In this document: positions 14,767-23,613 of the stretch, piece by piece
Layout: every line of letters starts with the position of its first letter
How positions within the stretch are numbered: position 1 is the first letter of the stretch
Source of the DNA: Chryseobacterium vrystaatense
GTDB taxonomy: Bacteria > Bacteroidota > Bacteroidia > Flavobacteriales > Weeksellaceae
DNA: 64,000 nucleotides
Reading direction: 5' to 3'
Assembly (NCBI RefSeq): GCF_000737765.1
Contig: NZ_JPRI01000001.1
Span: 620,001-684,000, forward strand
Made by a program: the position numbers and the translations under genes
The notes under the pieces: generated by a model
Seen by the model: only the letters and a program-made list of their open reading frames with translations
What the model was told of the DNA's origin: nothing
Database searches by the model: none

Positions 14767-17700
14767 TTGATGATTTATTTTCTGGTCCCCCATTGTATTT
14801 CTTTGATGAGAACTTTTCATCGAGATATTGAAAAAACATGTACAATACAGGAATTACAAAAACTCCCAGTACGACTCCACTAAGCATTCCCATAGCTGCA
14901 CTTGTACTGATGGATTTGTTTCCTGAAGCCATTCCGCCTGAAGAGACCATAAGCGGAACCATTCCAACGATGAAAGCGAGTGAGGTCATGATGATTGGCC
15001 GCAGCCTTGCTTTAGCTCCATCTAATGCAGACTCTACGATAGACATTCCTGATTTTCGTCTCTGTACTGCAAATTCTACGATAAGAATTGCATTTTTTGC
15101 CAGAAGTCCGATAAGCATAATCAGTCCTACCTGCACGTAGATATTATTATCCAGTCCGATTGCTTTTATTCCAAGAAATGCACCTACTACTCCTGTCGGA
15201 ATGGAAAGCATAACTGCAAGAGGAAGGATGTAGCTCTCATACTGTGCAGCAAGAAGCAGATAAACAAACAGCAGACACAGTCCAAATATGGCAATGGTTT
15301 GATTTCCCGCTGATTTTTCTTCAAGACTTAATCCTGTCCATTCGTAACTGTAATCGGAGGGAAGTTTGTCTAATGTTTTTTCAAGTTTCCCCATTAGCTC
15401 TCCGTTACTCACACCAGGTTTTGGAGAAACATTAATATTAAGAGAATTATAAAGATTATACCGCTGTACAGATTCTGGTCCGTATACTTTATTCAAAGTG
15501 ATCATCGTATTGGCAGGAACCATTTCCCCTTTATTATTTTTTACAAAAATGTCATTGAAAGCCTGTTCATCCATTCTGAAAATCCCATCAGCTTTGATAT
15601 TCACTCTGTAAAATTTTCCAAATCTTGAAAAGTTCTGAGACTGATCTCCTGAAAAATAGGTCTGTACCGTACCCAGCAGATTGGATATGCTTACCCCAAG
15701 CTGCTTGGCTTTATCTTCATCCACTTCAAGCTCCATCTGCGGATAATCTGCTCTGAACATAGTATATGCAAATGCTACTTCCGGCACTTTCATCAGCTGT
15801 CCAATTACCTCATCGGCTTTTGCCTTCAGTGCCTGAGGATCTCTTCCCATACGGTCCTGAAGTACAATCTCGGCATCATTGGTCATCCCATATCCTTCTA
15901 CAGGAGGCATTCTGAAGGTCATTACGCTTCCCTCTCTAATGACAGCCAGTTTTTCATTTACTCCATTTAAGATTTCATCAATGTCATGGATCTTTCCTCT
16001 TTCTTTTTTAGGTTTCAGCTTTACAAACCCCATGGCATAAGCAGGGCCCGCACTGTTACTTAATAAATTATATCCTGTAATAGATGTATTTTCCTGTATT
16101 CCTTCAACCCCTTTTAAAATAGTATTGATCTTAGCGGCAGTTTCCGTTGTTTTTGTCAGTCCCGTTCCCGGAGGCATACTTAGGGTGTACATAAAAAGGC
16201 CATCATCTTCCATAGGAACAAAACTTTTGGGTGTTGTAGTCATTAACCATGCTGCAATACCAATCACTCCAATGATCAAACCTCCTGCTATCCATTTTCG
16301 CCCGATCAGAAAACGTATACCTTTCACATACCGGTTCGTCATATTATTAAATCCAGCATTGAATGCTACCGCGAATCTCTTTCCAAATCCTTTTGGATGT
16401 TCTCCTTCTGCTGAGTGGTTATTTTTCAGGAATACAGCACATAAAGCAGGCGTTAAAGTCAGGGCATTCAGTGCTGAAATAATGATGGCAATAGCCAATG
16501 TATAGGCAAACTGCTTATAAAACATTCCTGCTGAACCGGACATAAATCCGATAGGAATAAATACCGCAGACATCACCAGTGTAATAGAAATAACAGCTCC
16601 TGTAATTTCGTTCATGGCCTTGTGCGTTGCTTCTCTTCCGGAAAGGTCTGTTCCTTCCATATTGGAGTGAACCGCCTCGACGACTACAATGGCATCATCC
16701 ACAACAATACCAATGGCCAGTACCAAAGCGAAGAGTGTCAGTACATTAATGGTAAATCCTAATACCAAAAGGAAAAAGAATGTTCCTATAATGGCAACCG
16801 GCACCGCTATAGCAGGAATAATGGTAGATCTGAAATCCTGCAGAAAGAGAAAAACCACAATAAAAACGAGAATAAAAGCTTCTATTAAAGTAGACTTCAC
16901 CTGACCTGTTGCTTCATCCAGCCTCTCTTTTGTACTCATTACCTTGGAATATTTTATTCCGGGAGGAAATGATTTTGAGAGCTGCTCTATGGATTTATTA
17001 ATACCTACTTCAATAGCGTTGGCATTGGACCCTGTAGTTTGCATAATAGCTACGGTTACGGCATTCTTCCCATTGGAAAGGTTATCTCCACTGTAAGAAA
17101 GTGATCCAAATTCTACGCGGGCTACATCTTTAAGACGTATCAGATTGGTTCCGTCATTTTTAATGATGATGTTTTCATACTGCTCCGGTTTATTTTTTTT
17201 CCCTTTGTAGCGGATAACATATTCTAATGCCGCATCAGATTCCTCTCCCAGCTTCCCGGGAGCAGATTCTAAACTGTGATCTGCAATTGCATTGGAAACA
17301 TCGGCAGGTTCAAGACCATACGAAGACATTTTCTGGGGATTCAGCCAGATCCTCATGGAGTAATCTTTGATTCCGAATACCTGGGCCTGCCCTACTCCCT
17401 TAACTCTTTTGACCTGCGGAATAAGGTTGATATTGGCATAGTTCTGCAGAAACGTTTCATCGTACTTCCCATTATCATCAGTATAGATGTTGAAAAGCAT
17501 GACCATGCTGTTCTGTTGTTTTGAGGTTGTAAGTCCCATTCTTACCACTTCCTGAGGAAGTATAGGAGTTGCCTGCTGGACTCTGTTCTGTACATTGACA
17601 GCCGCCTGATCTGCATTGACGCCCTGCTTGAAAATGATAGAGATGGAAAAACTTCCGTCATTACTCGCAGTAGATTTCATGTATTCCATATCTTCTACTC

Positions 17701-17911
17701 CGTTGATCTGCTCTTCCAAAGGGGTCACTACGGAACGTATTACGGTTTCACTGTTTCCGCCGGGATAGGATCCCATCACGGTAATGGTAGGTGGTGAGAT
17801 GTCCGGGAATCTGGTCACCGCCAGCTGGTTCAGTCCTATGATCCCCAATATGACGATGATCAGAGATATTACCGTTGCCAGTACCGGACGGTCTATTATC
17901 TTTTTTAACAT
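14753..17911 (-). CDS. RND multidrug efflux permease (AcrB/MexB, HAE1 family)
   Basis: At 1052 residues this is the normal size of an AcrB-type permease. The first membrane helix is at about 10-30 (VLATVISLIIVILGIIGL), then pore/porter domains (ISPPTITVMGSYPGGN), a central group of helices, and the proton relay motif with Asp-Asp in helix 4 (LALVLAIGIVVDDAIVVVEAV). A second porter half and C-terminal helices follow (GLLAKNAILIVEFA, RLRPIIMTSLAFIVGMVPL). It exports hydrophobic drugs or bile-like compounds using proton influx, with the adaptor and outer membrane factor of the same operon. The substrate cannot be told from sequence. Confidence 0.96.
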   Translation of the reverse strand: MLKKIIDRPVLATVISLIIVILGIIGLNQLAVTRFPDISPPTITVMGSYPGGNSETVIRSVVTPLEEQINGVEDMEYMKSTASNDGSFSISIIFKQGVNADQAAVNVQNRVQQATPILPQEVVRMGLTTSKQQNSMVMLFNIYTDDNGKYDETFLQNYANINLIPQVKRVKGVGQAQVFGIKDYSMRIWLNPQKMSSYGLEPADVSNAIADHSLESAPGKLGEESDAALEYVIRYKGKKNKPEQYENIIIKNDGTNLIRLKDVARVEFGSLSYSGDNLSNGKNAVTVAIMQTTGSNANAIEVGINKSIEQLSKSFPPGIKYSKVMSTKERLDEATGQVKSTLIEAFILVFIVVFLFLQDFRSTIIPAIAVPVAIIGTFFFLLVLGFTINVLTLFALVLAIGIVVDDAIVVVEAVHSNMEGTDLSGREATHKAMNEITGAVISITLVMSAVFIPIGFMSGSAGMFYKQFAYTLAIAIIISALNALTLTPALCAVFLKNNHSAEGEHPKGFGKRFAVAFNAGFNNMTNRYVKGIRFLIGRKWIAGGLIIGVIGIAAWLMTTTPKSFVPMEDDGLFMYTLSMPPGTGLTKTTETAAKINTILKGVEGIQENTSITGYNLLSNSAGPAYAMGFVKLKPKKERGKIHDIDEILNGVNEKLAVIREGSVMTFRMPPVEGYGMTNDAEIVLQDRMGRDPQALKAKADEVIGQLMKVPEVAFAYTMFRADYPQMELEVDEDKAKQLGVSISNLLGTVQTYFSGDQSQNFSRFGKFYRVNIKADGIFRMDEQAFNDIFVKNNKGEMVPANTMITLNKVYGPESVQRYNLYNSLNINVSPKPGVSNGELMGKLEKTLDKLPSDYSYEWTGLSLEEKSAGNQTIAIFGLCLLFVYLLLAAQYESYILPLAVMLSIPTGVVGAFLGIKAIGLDNNIYVQVGLIMLIGLLAKNAILIVEFAVQRRKSGMSIVESALDGAKARLRPIIMTSLAFIVGMVPLMVSSGGMASGNKSISTSAAMGMLSGVVLGVFVIPVLYMFFQYLDEKFSSKKYNGGPENKSSNETI

Positions 17912-17943
17912 GTTAAATTTTCTAAGAATGAATGTTTATCTAT

Positions 17944-19050
17944 TTATTTCACATCTGCGGATACCAATGCTCCATCGGTAAGAACATCGATCCTGTTTAC
18001 GGCAATTTTGTCCCCGGCTTTCACTCCTGTTTTTACAAAATAATCCTGTGAGGTGCTTCCTGAAATTTCAATCGGGGACATTTTTACTTTATCCTTTCCT
18101 TCCAGTTTATAGACGAAAAACTTGTCCTGAATATCTTTTACCGCTGTTTTAGGAAGTTTTACAATCCCATCCAGTGACTGATGCAGTAAAACTCTTGCTG
18201 TTCCTCCAGCCCTCAATAATTTATCCGGATTTTGAAATACAGCTTTCATTGGAATACTTCCTGTATTTTTATCAAAATTCCCACTGGCCGTTTCAACTTT
18301 TCCGTGGTAGGAATATTTTGATCCATCCGCCAGAATCAGTTCTACGTTGCCTGTATTTTCTCCTGATGCGGCCTTTCTGCTGTAAGCAATAAAATCAGCT
18401 TCGTTCATTGAAAAATAGACATTGACCATGTTGATATTGGAAAGCGTTGTCAGTGGTGATGCATCAGAAGGACTGATGAGGTTTCCTACTCTGTTGGGTA
18501 TTCTTCCGATATAACCACTTACGGGTGCTTTGATGTACGTAAAATTGGCATTGATTTTTGATGAGCCTAATGAAGATCTGGCCTGACCTGCCTGCGCTGC
18601 AGCAGCATTATAATTGGCCTGCGCTGTTTTAAGCTGCATATCGGAAACTACTTTTCCTTCTACCAGAGGTTTCAGTTTTTCGACTTCCAGTCTTGCTGTT
18701 TCCTGAGCCGCAACGGCTGCTTTTAAGGCTGCTTCATTACTGTTAACCTGTTCGTTGTATACAGAGGGGTTGATTCTGAACAGGGTTTGCCCTTTATTCA
18801 CATACTGCCCTTCTTTTACATAAACAGCTTCCAGATATCCTGTAACCTGAGCTTTAATATCTACATTGTCCTGTCCTTCCATACTTCCCGGATATCCTGA
18901 AGAAACATCCGCATCACCGGATTTCAGCTGAATGAAATCTGTAGGCACCGCCGCCATCTGCTGGACATTTTCCTGACCGTTTCCTGAGCCGCACGAGCTG
19001 AGCACGACAGCAGTCAATGACAGCATCCAATATCCTTTTCTATAATTCAT
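17944..19050 (-). CDS. RND efflux periplasmic adaptor (AcrA/MexA family)
   Basis: A lipoprotein signal ends in LSSC (Cys20), then GSGNGQ. The barrel-sandwich lipoyl half motifs (VDIKAQVTGYLEAVYVKEGQYVNKGQ and ANFTYIKAPVSGYIGRIP) flank an alpha-helical hairpin rich in Ala, Gln and Glu (about 100-165). A beta-barrel and membrane-proximal domain complete the 368 residues. It bridges permease and outer membrane duct. It is the first gene of the three-gene operon, 32 bp before the permease. The upstream region carries a pair of 9-bp direct repeats (19122-19151) that I read as a LytTR regulator site. Confidence 0.95.
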   Translation of the reverse strand: MNYRKGYWMLSLTAVVLSSCGSGNGQENVQQMAAVPTDFIQLKSGDADVSSGYPGSMEGQDNVDIKAQVTGYLEAVYVKEGQYVNKGQTLFRINPSVYNEQVNSNEAALKAAVAAQETARLEVEKLKPLVEGKVVSDMQLKTAQANYNAAAAQAGQARSSLGSSKINANFTYIKAPVSGYIGRIPNRVGNLISPSDASPLTTLSNINMVNVYFSMNEADFIAYSRKAASGENTGNVELILADGSKYSYHGKVETASGNFDKNTGSIPMKAVFQNPDKLLRAGGTARVLLHQSLDGIVKLPKTAVKDIQDKFFVYKLEGKDKVKMSPIEISGSTSQDYFVKTGVKAGDKIAVNRIDVLTDGALVSADVK

Positions 19051-19078
19051 AATGATGGATTTTTAAATTTTACACTTG

Positions 19079-19086
19079 CAAAATAA
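19079..19086 (-). promoter_or_regulatory. Possible -7 element of the efflux operon
   Basis: The minus strand reads TTATTTTG, one mismatch from TAnnTTTG, 28 bp before the adaptor start and downstream of the LytTR-like repeats. Confidence 0.35.
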
Positions 19087-19121
19087 GCTCACAGAATAAG
19101 GATACGGATGAAGAAATCCAG

Positions 19122-19151
19122 TGAAACGTAATTAATAGCTGATGAAACGTA
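19122..19151. promoter_or_regulatory. LytTR-type direct repeats upstream of the efflux operon
   Basis: TGAAACGTA occurs at 19122-19130 and again, identical, at 19143-19151, so starts are 21 bp apart (two helical turns, 12-bp gap). LytTR regulators such as AgrA bind 9-bp direct repeats with 12-bp spacing. The divergent copy at 21313-21342 and the LytTR gene at 19312 support the reading. Confidence 0.65.
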
Positions 19152-19208
19152 GACTAAGGAAAATGAAAGGATTTGCTGCTTTTTCATGAGTAAAGCCACC
19201 TATTTAAG

Positions 19209-19256
19209 TATCATAAAATCCCTCATGATAAATATTCATGAGGGGATCTTATGATA
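19209..19256. repeat. 48-bp inverted repeat downstream of the LytTR gene
   Basis: Arms of about 20 bp (19209-19228 and 19236-19256: TATCATAA, ATCCC and CATGA against their complements) enclose a 7-bp loop, with one to two mismatches. It lies 56 bp past the response regulator stop. There is no strong T-run, so it may be a terminator, an mRNA stabilising stem or an operator. Confidence 0.6.
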
Positions 19257-19311
19257 TGCAACGATATGATTTTTTTCAGATTGAACGGAAGCTTAAGGTT
19301 TACTACAGCTT

Positions 19312-20079
19312 TTAATAATCCATCCACGATTTGAAAATGGAGGCTTTTTCCCTGCTGACGATAACTTCCATATCCGGCTGTTGTTTTCTGAGTTCCAGTT
19401 TCAGCTTTCCATTGAAATGATTCAGGACCTGTTTTACAGAATCTATATGGATAATGAACTGCCTGTTTGCGCGGAAAAAGAATTTTGGATCGAGCTGTCT
19501 TTCCAATTCTTCAAGGGTTTGCGGAACATTTTCTATGGTCCCTGTATTGAGTACTGCCTTACTCATTCCGAGTTCTGTATAAAAGTATAAAATATCTTCG
19601 GCAAGGACTGTTTTATATCCGTCACGATGAGCAAGAAGAAAACGCTTCCTGTAATCTTTAGGCTGGATATAATTCAGCAGTCCTTCAATGGCAGTTCCTA
19701 CAAAGGGGACGGTTTCTATAAAGGTTTCGTAGCGCCTCAATGCGGTTTCAAGCTCATCTTCTTCTACAGGTTTCAGCAGGTAATCTATGCTGTTATATTT
19801 AAAGGCCTGTACAGCATACTCATCATAAGCCGTTGTGAATATCACGGGGCTTCGGATATCAAATTTATTAAAGATCTCAAAGCTGAGACCGTCTGCCAAA
19901 CGGACATCCATCATGATCATATCAGGAGCCGGATGGTGATTAAGCCATTCCACTGTTGAGGTAATGGAGTCTTCTACGGACACTATTTCCACGTGAGGCC
20001 TCAGTTTTAAAAGAAGCCTTTTGAGTCTGTCTGCATTCAATTTTTCATCTTCGATGATTAAAATCTTATTTATCTTCAT
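19312..20079 (-). CDS. LytTR-family response regulator
   Basis: The receiver domain (1-120) starts IKILIIEDE-like (KINKILIIEDEKLNADRL), with phospho-acceptor Asp58 in MIMMDVRL and the switch Thr/Lys in FTTAYDEY and LLKPVEEDE. The C-terminal about 100 residues are a LytTR DNA-binding domain (ILYFYTELGMSKAVL, RANRQFIIHIDSVK). It overlaps the kinase gene by ATGA (20076-20079), so the pair is cotranscribed. From the matching direct repeats upstream of the RND operon and the universal stress gene, I infer that it controls both. Confidence 0.95.
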   Translation of the reverse strand: MKINKILIIEDEKLNADRLKRLLLKLRPHVEIVSVEDSITSTVEWLNHHPAPDMIMMDVRLADGLSFEIFNKFDIRSPVIFTTAYDEYAVQAFKYNSIDYLLKPVEEDELETALRRYETFIETVPFVGTAIEGLLNYIQPKDYRKRFLLAHRDGYKTVLAEDILYFYTELGMSKAVLNTGTIENVPQTLEELERQLDPKFFFRANRQFIIHIDSVKQVLNHFNGKLKLELRKQQPDMEVIVSREKASIFKSWMDY

Positions 20080-21194
20080 ATCAATGGAAGTTTTACAATG
20101 AATTTGTGTTCTGTCTTTTCTATTTCGGGCTTTCCATAGCCTAAGATCTCATATCTTGCTTTAATATTTCTGAGCCCCACTCCTGAAGAATCCGGTTTGT
20201 TGATCAATGGCAGAAATGTATTGGCAACCACCAGCTCACCGGCCGGAAGGGTATAGACTTCTATTTCCAGCGGATTTGATTTTGACGTTTGGTTATGTTT
20301 AATTGCATTTTCAACCAACAGCTGAAGTGAAAGCGGTACCGTATACATTTTACGGTGTTCTTCACTGATATTAATTTTAAACACGACCCCTCCGCCAATC
20401 CTTTTCTCTATCAGGAAGATGTAGGATTCCAAAAATTTAAGTTCCTCTTCTATTGCGATGAGGTCTTTTCGGGAATTGACAAGAAGATAGCGGTATACCC
20501 TGGCAAATTTTTCGGAATATTCATAACCCAACTGCTGATCTTCGAGGATCAGTTCAGAAAGCACACTTAGATTATTGAAGATAAAATGTGGATCGATCTG
20601 CAGTTTAAGAGCCTGAAGCTCTGCGGCCATGGCGGCCTGCTTATGTTTTGAAGCCCTTAGTTTATGCTGAGCGGCTTCTTCTGCTGTTTTTTTCCAGTTT
20701 TCCAGAAGATAATCTACTGTATTGAAGGCGCTGATAATAAGTGATATAATAATATTGGTGGCAACCCATTGCCCTAACAGTGTAAATTCTTTGCGGTAAT
20801 CGAGTTTGGACAGGTTTTCGGTGGTACTTTCGATAATAAAATTGACTACAATAATGATGAGTACACTTCCTACAATCTGAAGTACACACTGTATGAGCAG
20901 TCTTTTGACGGTTCTGTTGCTCCATGGAAGGAGTTTATTAAGCGTTCGGTCTATAAAGATGCTGACTTCTGATAAAAGTATCGAGAAAAGACATACCCAC
21001 AACAGGTCTTCTGCCATAAGCTGCCAGGGTCCGTTGAGATAATCCATCCAAGCAGGATCAAAGGGATCAATCAGATAGGAAAAAATATAGAAGGTAATGA
21101 TCGCCACAAGCCAGATCACCAGTCTTCTTTTTGCGGTGGAAATAATCTTCCTGTTTCGGGTTATCTTTTTTTTGAACTTAGCAATCCTGTTCAT
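20076..21194 (-). CDS. LytS/YehU-type membrane histidine kinase
   Basis: Four hydrophobic helices lie in the first about 170 residues (LVIWLVAIITFYIFSYLI and later ones), then a coiled linker and the His_kinase domain with phospho-acceptor motif LQIDPHFIFNNLSVL. An HATPase region follows (VPLSLQLLVENAIKHN, GVGLRNIKARYE). The frame is open to 21308, but MNRIAKFKKKI at 21194 is a better start. The extra 38 residues upstream look non-native and overlap the regulatory region. There is no periplasmic sensor domain, so signals are probably sensed in the membrane. It partners the LytTR regulator coded next. Confidence 0.92.
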   Translation of the reverse strand: MNRIAKFKKKITRNRKIISTAKRRLVIWLVAIITFYIFSYLIDPFDPAWMDYLNGPWQLMAEDLLWVCLFSILLSEVSIFIDRTLNKLLPWSNRTVKRLLIQCVLQIVGSVLIIIVVNFIIESTTENLSKLDYRKEFTLLGQWVATNIIISLIISAFNTVDYLLENWKKTAEEAAQHKLRASKHKQAAMAAELQALKLQIDPHFIFNNLSVLSELILEDQQLGYEYSEKFARVYRYLLVNSRKDLIAIEEELKFLESYIFLIEKRIGGGVVFKINISEEHRKMYTVPLSLQLLVENAIKHNQTSKSNPLEIEVYTLPAGELVVANTFLPLINKPDSSGVGLRNIKARYEILGYGKPEIEKTEHKFIVKLPLI

Positions 21195-21312
21195 ATTCGG
21201 GACTTTGTAAGTGTAAATATAAAAATTGATTCGGTAATACATCTTCCTGTTTTGGACGAGCCCGCGAAAACAGCTGGTGAAACGTAAAATAAGCGGCTTA
21301 GAATGCACCTCA

Positions 21313-21342
21313 TCGTTTCATCATCCAAAAAAGACATTTCAT
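21313..21342. promoter_or_regulatory. LytTR-type direct repeats between the kinase and stress-protein genes
   Basis: On the minus strand TGAAATGTC (21342-21334) and TGAAACGAT (21321-21313) start 21 bp apart, the same period as at 19122-19151. Orientation and distance toward the universal stress gene (about 83 bp before its start) match those toward the efflux adaptor (about 72 bp). A further single TGAAACGTA is at 21279-21287. Confidence 0.55.
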
Positions 21343-21397
21343 CACCCCATTCAGTCAGATCACCCTTTTTTTTATAAAGAAGAGGACCTAGTCTTTA

Positions 21398-21405
21398 TAA
21401 TTTTG
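21398..21405 (+). promoter_or_regulatory. -7 element of the universal stress gene
   Basis: TAATTTTG matches TAnnTTTG, 20 bp before the ATG at 21425. No good -33 TTG is visible, consistent with activation through the repeats at 21313-21342. Confidence 0.5.
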
Positions 21406-21424
21406 CCGTATTGAATTTGAAAGG

Positions 21425-22249
21425 ATGAAAACAATAATTGTATGTACCGATTTTTCAAGTGAGGCAGAAAACGCTGTACAGTATGCCGCCTCACTTGCTC
21501 AGGAAAACAAATACAGACTCATACTTTTTTATCTCCAGCAGATCTCAGTTCATGCATTGAATGCACAGGTTTCAGCTGATTACTTTTACGAACAGACTGT
21601 TAAAAATCAGAATAAAATGATTGCTAAGGCTGCAGAACTTTATTCTCAGTATAGCATTGAGTCCGGGTACTATTTAGCGTCAGGAAGCTTTTTTGAAGAA
21701 CTTGAAAACTGTATTCGTGACCATAGCGGAGACCTTGTGATAATGGGTATGAAGGAAAAGACATTTGAACAAAAACTGTTGGGAGATATTGCTACAAGAG
21801 CTATTCACAAAATTAAAAAGCCTTTATTGATTGTTCCTGCACACATACCGTATATGGGAATTAAGAAAATACTATTTGCTTACGACATCCACAAAAATAT
21901 GACCTGGTCTGCGATGGATGATATTTACAGTTTCATCAACAGGTTTCATGCGGAGATCGAAATTTTTAATGTCAATGACAGACTGGAAGATTTTACACAG
22001 GTCATGAATGACATTGATCTCAATTCCGGATATGATATGGAGGATATTAAATACAGTTTTAAGATGATTGAATCTATTGAGGTTATCAAGGCTATAGAAG
22101 AGGAGATTATGCTGACCAACCCTGATATCCTGATGATGATTCCTTACCAATACAGCTTTTTAGAAAGTTTATTTCACCAAAGCAAAACAACCAGAATGGC
22201 GTCAGAAAATAAGATCCCTTTATTATCAATCCCCCTAAATATAGATTAA
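21425..22249 (+). CDS. Universal stress protein, tandem Usp domains
   Basis: Two Usp folds span 274 residues. The first (1-140) starts KTIIVCTDFSSEAENAVQYAASLA and has the ATP-loop-like region DLVIMGMKEK...LLGDIATRAIHKIKKPLLIVP. The second half (145-274) is more diverged and lacks the full nucleotide-binding glycines. Such tandem proteins are cytosolic and induced by stress or growth arrest. The gene is divergent from the LytS kinase, and the intergenic region holds a LytTR-type repeat pair, so it is probably part of that system's regulon (inference). A strong terminator follows at 22326-22350. Confidence 0.92.
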   Translation: MKTIIVCTDFSSEAENAVQYAASLAQENKYRLILFYLQQISVHALNAQVSADYFYEQTVKNQNKMIAKAAELYSQYSIESGYYLASGSFFEELENCIRDHSGDLVIMGMKEKTFEQKLLGDIATRAIHKIKKPLLIVPAHIPYMGIKKILFAYDIHKNMTWSAMDDIYSFINRFHAEIEIFNVNDRLEDFTQVMNDIDLNSGYDMEDIKYSFKMIESIEVIKAIEEEIMLTNPDILMMIPYQYSFLESLFHQSKTTRMASENKIPLLSIPLNID

Positions 22250-22325
22250 GTTCAATAGAAATCTGAAAACATTTGAATTATCCTTTTGCCTTAACCGGCT
22301 GAATTTTACACTTAATCTTGTTAGT

Positions 22326-22354
22326 AAGGCCCGGAAATTTCCGGGCCTTTATTT
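22326..22354 (+). terminator. Rho-independent terminator after the stress-protein gene
   Basis: AAGGCCCGG/CCGGGCCTT stem (22326-22334 with 22341-22349) with a 6-bp self-complementary centre, followed by TTATTT. Confidence 0.8.
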
Positions 22355-22422
22355 AATTAAAAACAGTTTTAATGACAGTAGTTTCCTCTCAACGACTCCT
22401 ATTGATCAAGATTGTATATTAA

Positions 22423-23511
22423 TCATAAAGCTCTTGCCTTAGTTTTGATTCTGAAAATACTTCCCGGTGTAGAAATATACAGTGTACCTTTATCATCATC
22501 TCCAAAAACCAAATTGGTACAGGGCTCAGGAACGGCAATCGATCCCAGAACTTTCCCTTCAGGTGATAAAATCCATATTCCACCAGGTCCGGTAGTCCAG
22601 ATATTTCCTTTACGGTCCACTTTCATTCCATCTGTGATGCCTAACCCTTTTTCTTTACTTAAATCAATTAATAACTTACCATTTTTCACCGTCCCATCAG
22701 ACTGTATTTCATACCTTCTGATAAAGAGGTCTGAAGATCCATTGGCATATAGATACTTTCCATCCGGAGAAATGGCGACGCCGTTGGTGGATGGAATATC
22801 ATCAATCACTCTGATCACCTCTCCATTTTCTTTTAGATAGTAAATCCCTTGTTCTTTCAATTCATTGTCCGGGTTATTGTCCGGATTGATCATGCTTCCA
22901 AAGGTATCCGAAAAGTAAATCCCTCCTTTTTTATCTATAACCAAATCATTCGGCCCTCCCAATCTTTTCCCTTGGTACCGGTCTGCCAAAATTGTTTTCT
23001 TGCCGTCTTTTTCAATTCTCTCTATGGAACGACCTGTCCATGTGGCAATGAGCAGTCTTCCCTGTTTATCTAATGTCATGCCGTCTGAACCTATTAAATT
23101 AAATTCTTCATAAGCAGGGTCTTCTTTAGGTTTACTGTTATTAAAGCGCATTCCTACCCTCCATAGATCCTGAAAAGGATAACCTGTATTTTTCATATAT
23201 GTGGAAACAACCCCATTTTTATCTCTCTTATAAATAACATTGGCCGCCATATCACTAAAGAGAAGATAACTTCCTGCTGACGCATCAATCCAGGTAACCC
23301 CTTCGGTAAAACCAAATCCCGAAGCTACCATTTCCAAAGGTTCATCATCATTGATCAGGCTGTTTAAAGAGGAATCTTTTTTAACTACTGCCTGATTAAA
23401 ATGTTCCAGAAACTTTCCTGTTTCTGCGCTTTTGATTTTAGGGCTTTGCTCTTGCGAAAAAAGACCCGTGAAGCTCAAAGCAAAAGATACTATAAGAATA
23501 GATTTTGTCAT
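22423..23511 (-). CDS. Secreted SMP-30/gluconolactonase-type beta-propeller
   Basis: A signal peptide MTKSILIVSFALSFTGLFSQ begins at 23511. The frame is open to 23532, but this start gives the canonical leader. The body is a six-bladed propeller of the SMP-30/LRE type: GFTEGVTWIDA at the entry, GPNDLVIDKKGGIYFSDT at the metal site, ISPDGKYLYAN, and KVDRKGNIWTTGPGGIWIL. Metal ligands of the family (Glu near the start, Asn and Asp in NDL and TDGMKVD) are present. Members hydrolyse sugar lactones or related esters in the periplasm. A divergent AraC regulator lies 102 bp away and may control it. Confidence 0.88.
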   Translation of the reverse strand: MTKSILIVSFALSFTGLFSQEQSPKIKSAETGKFLEHFNQAVVKKDSSLNSLINDDEPLEMVASGFGFTEGVTWIDASAGSYLLFSDMAANVIYKRDKNGVVSTYMKNTGYPFQDLWRVGMRFNNSKPKEDPAYEEFNLIGSDGMTLDKQGRLLIATWTGRSIERIEKDGKKTILADRYQGKRLGGPNDLVIDKKGGIYFSDTFGSMINPDNNPDNELKEQGIYYLKENGEVIRVIDDIPSTNGVAISPDGKYLYANGSSDLFIRRYEIQSDGTVKNGKLLIDLSKEKGLGITDGMKVDRKGNIWTTGPGGIWILSPEGKVLGSIAVPEPCTNLVFGDDDKGTLYISTPGSIFRIKTKARAL

Positions 23512-23593
23512 ATTTAATCTGTTGATCATCATTATTTTTTTAATATATCAAAATTAGAACGGTTACGCCTTAAAAATCAGTACAATTTTGATA

Positions 23594-23601
23594 TAATTTT
23601 G
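23594..23601 (+). promoter_or_regulatory. -7 element of the AraC gene within an inverted repeat
   Basis: TAATTTTG matches TAnnTTTG. It lies inside a 25-bp imperfect palindrome (23580-23604) with arms GTACAA/TTGTAC. The start codon at 23614 would leave a very short leader. The palindrome sits between divergent genes and may be an operator. Confidence 0.4.
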
Positions 23602-23613
23602 TACTTTTATGGT

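Noticed and set aside
13351-14820. Longer N-terminus of the outer membrane factor
   Set aside because: The first 18 residues lack signal character and overlap the RND gene; the lipobox fits only the start at 14766.
20662-20925. 87-residue Cys/His/Arg-rich minus-strand ORF that looks zinc-finger-like
   Set aside because: It overlaps the LytS kinase frame on the same strand, and the Cys/His content comes from frame-shifted codons.
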